A stretch of DNA of 23,883 bases from a virus, in IMG/VR virus record IMGVR_UViG_3300025301_000115, positions 1 to 23,883 of that record; one strand, written 5' to 3'. Numbering within the stretch: position 1 is the stretch's first letter; every line of letters starts with the position of its first letter. Below, in pieces: positions 1 to 5,738 of the stretch. The translations under genes were made by a program, and so were the position numbers. The notes under the pieces are model-generated. The model searched no databases and was not told where the DNA came from. It was given only the letters and a program-made list of their open reading frames with translations.

Positions 1-20
1 TGTTCATTGTATTCCGTCAT
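1..20 (-). CDS. Start of an unknown gene running off the left edge
   Basis: An ATG at 20 (read leftward) is preceded by a clear GGAG ribosome binding site about seven bases upstream, inside the end of the previous small gene. Only six codons (MTEYNE) are visible, so no function can be given. It overlaps the stop of the 40-aa gene before it, as is usual in this leftward operon. The strong ribosome binding site is the main reason for the call. Confidence 0.45.
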
Positions 21-126
21 CTTTTTTCTCCAATTTGTTAAACTCCCTCATTAATTCAACCACATAATCGTAGTCGGGTACAAAATCTTCGACCTCTTGC
101 GGCGTAGTGGGTTTGCGTTTAGTCAT
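4..126 (-). CDS. Small 40-aa protein of unknown function downstream of the prim-pol gene
   Basis: This short frame begins MTKRKPTTPQEVEDF and ends with a Lys/Glu/Asp-rich tail. Its ATG lies in the sequence ATGACTAA, so it overlaps the stop codon of the prim-pol/helicase gene by eight bases, an arrangement that favours translational coupling. The protein is hydrophilic, with no signal peptide, membrane segment or recognisable motif. The overlap geometry matches that of the lysozyme start at 23742, which supports it as a real gene. I do not recognise the family. It may be an accessory replication protein only because of its position. Confidence 0.5.
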   Translation of the reverse strand: MTKRKPTTPQEVEDFVPDYDYVVELMREFNKLEKKDDGIQ

Positions 127-2134
127 CGGTTTCCCACGGTTTCTTGCCTTCATTCTTAGCCAGATAATGCCACGTTTGTTTGCCTGGAACTACATGTGTT
201 CGCACACGATCGCCCAAATACTTCTGCACGTAGCTGACTGCGTAACGTGCTGCTCTCTCACCACTAGCCATCTTTGCTTTCTTCAAAGCCTGGCGCGCCA
301 CGAATTCCATGTCGGCACGCGTGTAGAATTTAGTGATGTCCATTTGCTTTGCCACGACGCTCGCTATTTCAATCTCGTCGGGTCCCTGTTCAAACTCCAC
401 GCGCGTCCACTTGCCCTTGCCGTAGTCAAACGCCGCCGCGTGACTCTCGGGTTCACGTGCGTTACGCGCTTCGTAGAACATAGTGACGTTGGGCTTGTCG
501 CCCAGCAGTTTAATGCCCGAGTCAAACCAACCGGCGAACACCGAACCACCACGGGCAGACATGAAGGACAGGTCGTCGGCGCGTTCTTTGCCAGTGTGAT
601 GAGCGATGATGAAGGCGATGTTGTGTAGGTCGATCAGCTTGTCCACGCGATCCAAGACCTTATGAATGTCGGCGTTGTTGTTCTCCTCGCCGTCAAAGAA
701 GTTGATGAAGGGGTCGAGCATGACGATATCGGGCTTATGAAAGGCAATCTCCTCGCTGATCATGTCGATGTCCTGGTCGCGCATGAAGTTTTTGCGTAGG
801 CGTCCCGACGGAATCAGGTTGGACTGACCCAGTGCCAGCAACTCGGGGTCGCCGAGAAACTGCTGGAAATATAAATCGATTCGGTTCTTGAGGAACTCCT
901 GGATAATCTCGGCCTGTAGCCACACCACCTTCATCGGTCTCGAGAAGGCTGTCCCCATGAATTCGGTCCCCGTCGCTGCCGCTACCGCAAAGGCGCCGAG
1001 CCAATGCGACTTGCCGATCTTGGGTTTGCCGATGAGCAGCACACGCGCACGTTCAAATATAAAGGCGTCGCCCCAATACTGTTCGATGCCGTCAGAGTCC
1101 ATCTCCTGCCACTCGTTATCCGCGTAGGATTTTAAAGCGAGCGGTCCGCCCTCTGGCTCGGGGACGGAGGTATCGAGGATGGGATCTTCCTGTTCCAGTA
1201 TTTCTTTCAGTTCGTCACCGAGCTGCACTTCCCAGGTACTCGTGTTCCAGCGGATAACCCCGCCGTCTAGGTCTTCGGGGTGACGTTTCATGTGGCCGTT
1301 GATGATCGACTGCACGGTGGTGGCGACTTCGACCATGGCCATTGGCGGTTGATTACTCTGATTCCAGTCGTGTGCCTTGATTAAGAGTTCGCGTTGTCCC
1401 CAGCCTTCACGAATCCAACGTCCGACCAGGCGTGACAGGGTAGCGTTGCGCGTTCCCGAATCGACGCCCTTGGTGGTCAGTGGTTGTTTGACGATGGATT
1501 CGACCTTGCCTTTATTATTAAAAGTATGAATGGCGTCGAGATCTTGTTGGGTCAGCGACGGCAGTTCGTCGAGCGATTCAATCGGCAAAGTGTCGGGGGT
1601 GTGGAAGAAGTAATGTTCGGAAGGACACACCATAACGTACCCGCCGGTCCCACGCACGTCTAACTTATTGTGTCCAGCACTGTTACGTACTTCGAGGTTG
1701 GTGTTGATGGAATAAAAATAGTGGAAACCACCACGCGGAGTGGATTGTTTGAGGGTAGTACGGGTGGTGTTACCTTCTTCAATGAAATCAACAGCTTCCT
1801 GTGAGTCGGCGTCCAGAACCACGAAGTTAATGCCCGTCAACGCCGCCCAGTTAGCGCCCGGATATATCTTTAACCAGTTGGTCAGCTCCTCTTCGGTGGG
1901 TTGACGACGCTGATAATCAGACCATTTAACGCGCGGGGTCTTCGACCAGCGCATCTTGACTTCCTCTTCGGTTTCAAACGGGTGTTTGCTACGGAAGTAT
2001 TCGGGGATAAAATCCTGCTTAGAACCGCATGGAATCAGGTGTAAACCGTGTTCCCAGAAGCTCTCCAGCATTTCATCTTTAGTCTCTTTAGCAAGTTGCT
2101 CCCACGTCTGATTGGCATTTAATTTCAGCGCCAC
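119..2134 (-). CDS. Bifunctional prim-pol primase/polymerase fused to a RepA-like helicase ATPase
   Basis: This 671-aa protein probably makes primers and unwinds DNA at the phage origin. Its N-terminal third carries the three prim-pol signatures: a metal-binding DAD at residues 108-110 in NFVVLDAD, a GGFHYF strand with H138, and a D159 in LDVRGTGG. Its C-terminal half is a RecA/RepA-like ATPase with Walker A GKPKIGKS (369-376), Walker B around D474 in DIVMLDP, and an AHHTGK motif at 511-516. About 170 residues of linker, probably a primase C-terminal helical domain, lie between them. The start is a GTG at 2134 with GGAG six bases upstream. A nearby ATG at 2139 is out of frame and stops after four codons. 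The gene sits 18 bases after the regulator and shares its leftward promoter. Domain calls are by motif and are strong; the exact family (AAA_25/RepA type) is inferred. Its GC content is visibly higher than that of the virion genes. Confidence 0.88.
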   Translation of the reverse strand: MALKLNANQTWEQLAKETKDEMLESFWEHGLHLIPCGSKQDFIPEYFRSKHPFETEEEVKMRWSKTPRVKWSDYQRRQPTEEELTNWLKIYPGANWAALTGINFVVLDADSQEAVDFIEEGNTTRTTLKQSTPRGGFHYFYSINTNLEVRNSAGHNKLDVRGTGGYVMVCPSEHYFFHTPDTLPIESLDELPSLTQQDLDAIHTFNNKGKVESIVKQPLTTKGVDSGTRNATLSRLVGRWIREGWGQRELLIKAHDWNQSNQPPMAMVEVATTVQSIINGHMKRHPEDLDGGVIRWNTSTWEVQLGDELKEILEQEDPILDTSVPEPEGGPLALKSYADNEWQEMDSDGIEQYWGDAFIFERARVLLIGKPKIGKSHWLGAFAVAAATGTEFMGTAFSRPMKVVWLQAEIIQEFLKNRIDLYFQQFLGDPELLALGQSNLIPSGRLRKNFMRDQDIDMISEEIAFHKPDIVMLDPFINFFDGEENNNADIHKVLDRVDKLIDLHNIAFIIAHHTGKERADDLSFMSARGGSVFAGWFDSGIKLLGDKPNVTMFYEARNAREPESHAAAFDYGKGKWTRVEFEQGPDEIEIASVVAKQMDITKFYTRADMEFVARQALKKAKMASGERAARYAVSYVQKYLGDRVRTHVVPGKQTWHYLAKNEGKKPWETDD

Positions 2135-2152
2135 TCCATTCTCCAGTTAGGA

Positions 2153-2383
2153 CTACGCGATCGATTGTTCTAGTTCAAGTTTTTCCTCAACTTTGCGTCG
2201 GGCGTCGTGAAAGATGTCCTCCCACGTCAACAGCCCGTCGGTTTTTATCATCAATTCGATGGCTTTCTCTACACTTGGCTGACGTACATTCCAGCGCCAC
2301 GCATTGACGGTTCCGGGGGACAGATCCAACATGTGAGCCACTTTTTTCGGTCCCATTTTTGCTACGTATTCAGTTAGTGTCAT
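2153..2383 (-). CDS. Small Cro/YdaS-like helix-turn-helix transcription regulator
   Basis: This 76-aa protein reads as a compact phage repressor. Residues 1-45 hold a helix-turn-helix of Cro/YdaS type: GPKKVAHMLDLSPGTVNAW, then PSVEKAIELM, followed by an acidic helical tail. I chose the ATG at 2383 because an AGGA site lies nine bases upstream. A longer frame from 2446 would begin upstream of the likely transcription start and lacks a binding site. It is the first gene of the leftward operon, ahead of the prim-pol/helicase, and an inverted repeat covers the -10 box of its own promoter. Autoregulation is therefore likely, and it may time the switch between replication genes. That role is inferred; the HTH is seen directly. 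Confidence 0.8.
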   Translation of the reverse strand: MTLTEYVAKMGPKKVAHMLDLSPGTVNAWRWNVRQPSVEKAIELMIKTDGLLTWEDIFHDARRKVEEKLELEQSIA

Positions 2384-2404
2384 GATTGTTTTCCTGTGTT
2401 TAAA

Positions 2405-2428
2405 TTTGTTAGTAGGGATAGTAACAAA
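2405..2428. promoter_or_regulatory. Candidate operator: imperfect inverted repeat
   Basis: Ten-base arms TTTGTTAGTA and TAGTAACAAA, separated by GGGA, are inverted repeats matching at nine of ten positions. The site covers the -10 box of the leftward promoter (2418-2423), where a bound dimeric repressor would block RNA polymerase. The Cro-like gene immediately downstream is the obvious candidate to bind it. No second copy was noticed in the window. Confidence 0.55.
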
Positions 2429-2446
2429 AAGATAGTTGACTTGCAA
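2418..2446 (-). promoter_or_regulatory. Leftward sigma70-type promoter for regulator and prim-pol genes
   Basis: On the minus strand a TTGCAA box (2441-2446) and a TACTAT box (2418-2423) are 17 bases apart, the ideal spacing, each matching four of six consensus bases. The predicted RNA start near 2411 leaves a leader of about 28 bases with an AGGA site before the ATG at 2383. The -35 box overlaps that of the opposite promoter. Confidence 0.5.
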
Positions 2447-2463
2447 AGCCTTTTCGTTATAAA
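2436..2463 (+). promoter_or_regulatory. Rightward sigma70-type promoter for the early operon
   Basis: TTGACT (2436-2441) and TATAAA (2458-2463), 16 bases apart, each match five of six consensus bases. The likely RNA start near 2470 is followed by AGGAG at 2485-2489 and the ATG at 2496. This is the best promoter match in the window and would drive all genes to 5727. Confidence 0.65.
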
Positions 2464-2495
2464 CTTATCACTGCATTATTAAACAGGAGAAAAAA

Positions 2496-2930
2496 ATGAC
2501 CGAACCTTCAAGCACTTCTACGCTTTCTTTGGCTCAACTGAGAGTCCAGAAAGAAAGGCTCGACGAGAAAAAACGGGAACTCACTAAACAAACTCAGGTC
2601 CTGTCCGAACGCATCGCTGCGCATCCGGACCTAGCTCAGACCATCCAAATTTTAAAGCAAAGCGGTGGCTCCAAAACCACTGAACATTTTATCGTTAAGC
2701 TGGGTCGTAAAGAAACCTGGGACCAAACTGTGCTGCAACAAATCTTTGACACGGCAGGCATCAACGAAGCGCTGTGGCCTTTCAAACGGGAATGGATTGT
2801 TGATACGCTGCTGATGAAAAATATAAGACGCGATTGGCCCGACCACTACAACACTTTAACCGACGCTTTAAGAACAAAGATAGACGAGAAACCCTACATA
2901 CGCGTCGTGACACCGAAGGCAACGTCATGA
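2496..2930 (+). CDS. First early-operon protein, unknown function, N-terminal coiled coil
   Basis: The 144-aa product starts at an ATG six bases after AGGAG. Residues 12-45 are rich in Lys, Glu, Gln and Leu (RVQKERLDEKKRELTKQTQ) and read as a coiled coil. The rest is a soluble mixed domain with conserved-looking aromatic residues (WPFKREWIVDTL, IRRDWPDHY). I do not recognise the family. As the first gene after the strong rightward promoter, and directly ahead of DUF3310 and single-strand-DNA genes, it may act in replication or host takeover, but nothing in the sequence proves this. Its stop codon overlaps the next start as ATGA. Confidence 0.75.
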   Translation: MTEPSSTSTLSLAQLRVQKERLDEKKRELTKQTQVLSERIAAHPDLAQTIQILKQSGGSKTTEHFIVKLGRKETWDQTVLQQIFDTAGINEALWPFKREWIVDTLLMKNIRRDWPDHYNTLTDALRTKIDEKPYIRVVTPKATS

Positions 2931-3211
2931 ACACATTAAAAGAATTAATTAAAACTGGCGTCATGAATGAAAACAAAACCTTAGAGGACGTTCATGATTC
3001 CGTAAACCAACCAAGACACTACACTCAAGGAGAGATTGAAAGCATCCAGGCGATTGAAGCCATGCTCGGTCAGAACGGCATTCGTGCCTTCTGTCGTGCC
3101 AGTGCCTTGCAGTACATCTGGCGTGCGCCGGACAAGGGCAAAGTGGAAGATCTAAAAAAAGCCGTGTGGTATCTCAATTACGCCATCGGCACTTACGGGG
3201 GAAAGAAATGA
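2927..3211 (+). CDS. DUF3310 (SaV-like) phage protein
   Basis: This 94-aa protein contains the full signature of the DUF3310 family, common in phage replication regions: VNQPRHYTQGEIESIQAIE near residues 23-41, then FCRASALQYIWRAPDKGKVEDLKKAVWYL. The family's biochemical role is not established. The start at 2927 is preferred because it forms an ATGA overlap with the preceding stop. An internal ATG at 2963 would also keep the whole domain. A longer frame from 2834 would overlap the preceding gene by almost 100 bases and is unlikely. It ends in another ATGA overlap with the next small gene. Confidence 0.85.
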   Translation: MNTLKELIKTGVMNENKTLEDVHDSVNQPRHYTQGEIESIQAIEAMLGQNGIRAFCRASALQYIWRAPDKGKVEDLKKAVWYLNYAIGTYGGKK

Positions 3212-3369
3212 AAGCCAAAAAAATAAGACAGGTTCTTAAAGCTACGGGTATCGATGTTAAAGATGTAGCTTACCGAGACATAACACAGATGAATAGGAAC
3301 GTCACTCGCATCCTAGATACTAACTGTGGCAGAGCAATTTACCAACGAGCCAAAAGAGGGATAGCATGA
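3208..3369 (+). CDS. Small basic 53-aa protein of unknown function
   Basis: The product begins MKAKKIRQVLKATGIDVKDV and is rich in Lys and Arg, so nucleic-acid binding is possible. It starts in an ATGA overlap with DUF3310, with GGGGGAAAG just upstream as binding site, and ends in an ATGA overlap with the ATPase gene. Being locked in place by two such overlaps supports it as real. I do not recognise a family. Confidence 0.65.
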   Translation: MKAKKIRQVLKATGIDVKDVAYRDITQMNRNVTRILDTNCGRAIYQRAKRGIA

Positions 3370-4127
3370 CATTAGAAGGTATAACACAAGGGGTAAGTAT
3401 GGTACCCGTCAAGGTAAACATCTACGGTCCCAATGGCATCGGCAAGAGTACCTGGGCAGCCCAAGCTCCCAAGCCGGTGTTCGTTACCACCGAAGAAGGT
3501 TTGAAGTACATCGACGTACCCCACTTTGAATTGTCCCCGACGTATCAGGACGTGATGGATAAAGTCACACTGCTCGGCAAGGAGAAGCATCCTTATAAGA
3601 CAGTGGTGCTGGACTCTACCGATTTCCTGGAAAGTCTCATCCACGATGCCGTCTGTGAAGACAAGAACGTGGAAGGCATTGAAGCCTTGGGATTCGGTAA
3701 AGGCTTTACGGAATCGGAAGAGAGATGCCGTAAGCTGTTGCGTCTGTTGGATCGACTGCAACAAGTTAAAAAGATGAACATTATCTTAGTGTCACACGCG
3801 GCCATCAGAATTTATGCAGATCCCGAGCGCGAACCTTACGACCGCTGGGAATTGACCACACACAAAAAGATTTCTAATCTCATTCGCAACTGGGTGGATT
3901 TTAATTTCTTTGCCAACTACGAAGTCTCTACGACTTCAGCGGGCAAAGGCTTTAATGAGAAAGCCAGGGCGGTGAGTTACGGAAAAAGAGCGCTGTTTAC
4001 ACAGTTCAGTGCTGCCTATGACGCGAAGTCACGGGTAGCCTTACCAAAGAAACTGCCGCTCGAATGGGATGCGTTTTATAACGCGTATAAAGAAGCACTT
4101 AATATAAAGGAGACTAAAGATGAGTGA
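3366..4127 (+). CDS. AAA_24 / Sak4-like RecA-fold ATPase
   Basis: This 253-aa protein has a single RecA-type ATPase core: Walker A GPNGIGKST at residues 21-29, Walker B VVLDST with D83, and a sensor-like strand IILVSHAA with H144. Length and motif layout fit the phage AAA_24 group, which includes Sak4-type annealing or recombination ATPases. Such genes usually sit beside DUF669 or SSB genes, as here: the next gene starts eight bases before this one ends. The likely role is handling single-stranded DNA during phage replication and recombination. That role is inferred from family and context; the ATPase fold is clear. A true RecA is excluded by length and by lack of its DNA-binding regions. Confidence 0.8.
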   Translation: MTLEGITQGVSMVPVKVNIYGPNGIGKSTWAAQAPKPVFVTTEEGLKYIDVPHFELSPTYQDVMDKVTLLGKEKHPYKTVVLDSTDFLESLIHDAVCEDKNVEGIEALGFGKGFTESEERCRKLLRLLDRLQQVKKMNIILVSHAAIRIYADPEREPYDRWELTTHKKISNLIRNWVDFNFFANYEVSTTSAGKGFNEKARAVSYGKRALFTQFSAAYDAKSRVALPKKLPLEWDAFYNAYKEALNIKETKDE

Positions 4128-4593
4128 TGATTTTAATGTAGAACTGGAAGGAGTTGAAGTTCAGGGTGGTGAGTTTGAAGCCTTCCCCGAGGGCATTTAC
4201 GAAGCCCAAGCTGATACCTGGGAACAACGCGACTCCGCACAAGGCAATAAGATGCTGAAGGTGGCTTTCAAAATTTTGGGACCCGAGTACCAAAACCGTT
4301 TGATCTTTGAGTATTTTGTACTCAATAACCAGGTGGCTTTGTCGAGACTCAAGCAGTGGCGTATCGCCACGGGTGCGGACGGCAACGATCCGTTGAACGG
4401 CGAAAGTATTGCCGATCAAATGCAAGTGCCGTTCACGGCCACGGTGAAGATCAAGAAGAGTGATGATGCAGATTATCCCGATTCCAACACCATTGCCAAT
4501 TTTCGACCACTGCAACAGGATTCAGCTCCTAAAGAGGCAGCGGCAGACACCGCAGCTGACGAAGGAGCGGATGATTCGGATATGCCTTTTTAG
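4120..4593 (+). CDS. DUF669 single-strand-DNA-binding-like protein with SSB-type acidic tip
   Basis: The 157-aa product resembles DUF669 phage proteins: an opening FEAFPEGIYEAQ strand, NKMLKVAFKILGPEYQNRLIFEYF, and a final strand IANFRPLQ. These proteins are thought to act as phage single-strand-binding partners of Sak4-like ATPases. After residue 130 comes a disordered Ala/Asp/Glu tail ending DDSDMPF. This closely resembles the acidic tip of bacterial SSB, which ends DDDIPF and recruits repair and replication proteins. The start overlaps the ATPase gene by eight bases, so the two products are probably made in step. The fold call is by family resemblance; the tail is seen directly. Confidence 0.78.
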   Translation: MSDDFNVELEGVEVQGGEFEAFPEGIYEAQADTWEQRDSAQGNKMLKVAFKILGPEYQNRLIFEYFVLNNQVALSRLKQWRIATGADGNDPLNGESIADQMQVPFTATVKIKKSDDADYPDSNTIANFRPLQQDSAPKEAAADTAADEGADDSDMPF

Positions 4594-4668
4594 GTAACAG
4601 TCTCCGGTCGGGGAGTTCGGGGCATCTTCCTAATAAACAAAATGCCTCACTTTATTAACAGGAGAATT
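4594..4668 (+). other. Short non-coding gap in the early operon
   Basis: This 75-base gap is the only clear break in the rightward operon. It contains GGGGCAT and ATGCCTC arms that could pair in RNA over seven positions, with one wobble and a 16-base loop, and a shorter CTCC/GGAG pair. No T-run follows, so it is not a standard terminator. An AGGAG site for the next gene lies at its right end. Confidence 0.3.
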
Positions 4669-4860
4669 ATGAAATCGAACGACAACACCAAACGCTTGGC
4701 CACGCTCGCCATCAACCGCGTTACTCAATCCCTGGAAAAAACTTACCAAGACCAGGAAATGCCACCCAAAGTACGCCAGGCTTACGAACATGCTGCCAAT
4801 ACTTCGTTGCATTTAGAGCTGGAATTAGATAAAAAGGGGAACGACCATGGGACAAATTAA
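4669..4860 (+). CDS. Small helical 63-aa protein of unknown function
   Basis: The ATG at 4669 follows AGGAG by a normal spacing and is preferred over an in-frame ATG at 4642, which has no binding site. The product (MKSNDNTKRLATLAINRVTQ at the start) is soluble, mostly helical in character and charged. It has no motif I recognise. Its end overlaps the next gene by fourteen bases. Confidence 0.6.
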   Translation: MKSNDNTKRLATLAINRVTQSLEKTYQDQEMPPKVRQAYEHAANTSLHLELELDKKGNDHGTN

Positions 4861-5032
4861 ACTGATGCTATACGATGTGGACGTGACTTACGATCCCGAC
4901 ATCGAAGCCAAATACGGCAAGGAAAAAGCCATTGAGGAATGCTCGAAGGCTTTAATCAAACAGAACACGCGCGTGGATAAGGACCTGATCCGCCAGTGGC
5001 GTAACAATCAAGACTGGACAAATATAATATGA
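4847..5032 (+). CDS. Small 61-aa protein of unknown function
   Basis: The start at 4847 follows an AAGGGGAA stretch. The product begins MGQIKLMLYDVDVTYDPDIE, two apparent beta strands, and then turns helical and charged (KYGKEKAIEECSKALIKQ). I recognise no family. It ends in an ATGA overlap with the next gene. Confidence 0.6.
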   Translation: MGQIKLMLYDVDVTYDPDIEAKYGKEKAIEECSKALIKQNTRVDKDLIRQWRNNQDWTNII

Positions 5033-5337
5033 GCAAAGAAAAAAAAGTAGTGTCTATTAAAATGAGTGACAATCCTAAATACTCGGCGGGAGAAAGGGCG
5101 ATATTTAGAGCCATGGATTTTTACATAGAATTAAAAGAGAAAGAGAGTGAGAGTAAAGATTTCAACCCGTGGGAAGCAACCCATGACTTGTTTTATAACC
5201 TGGCATTAGTGCATTTGTCCTTCGCTAAAAGTCACGAACAAACTGCGCAAGTAATGGCCGTAATTTTGCGGGCGGTTGCGGAAGCAACCGATATGGCGTT
5301 GGAATGTGCTGATAGAGAAAACAATGAGAGCATTTAG
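5029..5337 (+). CDS. Small 102-aa helical protein of unknown function
   Basis: The start overlaps the previous stop as ATGA. The protein looks mainly helical: a charged N-terminus, FRAMDFYIELKEKE, then a more hydrophobic half, ATHDLFYNLALVHLSFAK and VMAVILRAVAEATDMAL. The hydrophobic pattern fits amphipathic helices of a soluble oligomer better than a membrane span. No family is recognised. The GC content here already falls toward that of the virion genes. Confidence 0.6.
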   Translation: MSKEKKVVSIKMSDNPKYSAGERAIFRAMDFYIELKEKESESKDFNPWEATHDLFYNLALVHLSFAKSHEQTAQVMAVILRAVAEATDMALECADRENNESI

Positions 5338-5479
5338 ACAACCAACCAAGATGAACGAACACAAGTCTCCTAAAAAGACTTGTCAGTCCAGGAACAGAAA
5401 TATCGCTACCTCAACGATGAATAAGCACACACGCAGAATGAGGGGTAAGTCTCTGCGTTACAGAGGACAAGGGCGATGA
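5324..5479 (+). CDS. Possible very basic 51-aa protein
   Basis: This frame begins MRAFRQPTKMNEHKSPKKTC, is strongly Lys/Arg-rich and contains two Cys. It starts inside the end of the preceding gene and stops in an ATGA overlap with the HTH-like gene, filling an otherwise empty 138-base gap. The binding site is weak, and the composition could be chance. It may also start at 5351. DNA or RNA binding is only suggested by charge. Confidence 0.35.
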   Translation: MRAFRQPTKMNEHKSPKKTCQSRNRNIATSTMNKHTRRMRGKSLRYRGQGR

Positions 5480-5727
5480 ATCTTAGAGACATACCAGAAA
5501 TCCAAGCTATCCAGATGCGACAGGATATTAGGATGCTTATAGAAGAGTATGGATTTACTTATGTCTCGATAACTAAATACACTGGTTGTAGCGAAAGGGC
5601 AGTAAGGGAATTTTATATAAATCCTACAAGAGGTTTGAGTGAGGAAAACCACAACAAGTTGTATAGGTGGTTAAGTGAAATCAAAGAAGTTATAGAAGAA
5701 GCAGAGGACAAGGACGTTAAATATTGA
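5476..5727 (+). CDS. Small HTH-like protein, last gene of the early operon
   Basis: The 83-aa product has a pattern typical of a helix-turn-helix: MLIEEYGFTYVSITKYTG, then CSERAVREFYINPTRGLSEEN, and a third helix NKLYRWLSEIKEVI. Residues 18-65 therefore probably bind DNA, perhaps as a repressor or as a switch to late expression. The family is not certain. Its stop codon lies in a palindrome where the early and late operons meet. Confidence 0.6.
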   Translation: MNLRDIPEIQAIQMRQDIRMLIEEYGFTYVSITKYTGCSERAVREFYINPTRGLSEENHNKLYRWLSEIKEVIEEAEDKDVKY

Positions 5728-5736
5728 ACGTTCAAT
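5723..5736. terminator. Perfect palindrome between convergent operons, possible two-way terminator
   Basis: ATTGAACGTTCAAT is a perfect 14-base palindrome, and pairing continues outward to 22 bases if one U-G wobble is allowed. It lies between the stop codon of the rightward HTH-like gene (5725-5727) and that of the leftward giant gene (5739-5741). T-rich sequence follows on the plus strand. The stem is AT-rich, so an operator is an alternative to a terminator. Confidence 0.35.
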
Positions 5737-5738
5737 GT

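Noticed and set aside
107-628. 173-aa plus-strand frame within the prim-pol gene
   Set aside because: The opposite strand carries clear helicase motifs; this frame has no motif, promoter or binding site.
2384-2446. Upstream extension of the Cro-like regulator to an ATG at 2446
   Set aside because: It would start upstream of the predicted RNA start, cross the operator and promoter, and lacks the AGGA site seen before 2383.
3372-3764. 130-aa minus-strand frame opposite the AAA_24 ATPase
   Set aside because: It is a shadow of a gene with clear Walker motifs and has no support of its own.
4594-4668. Intrinsic terminator after the DUF669 gene
   Set aside because: Possible stems are short and not followed by a T-run; the next genes keep the same strand and have no clear promoter of their own.
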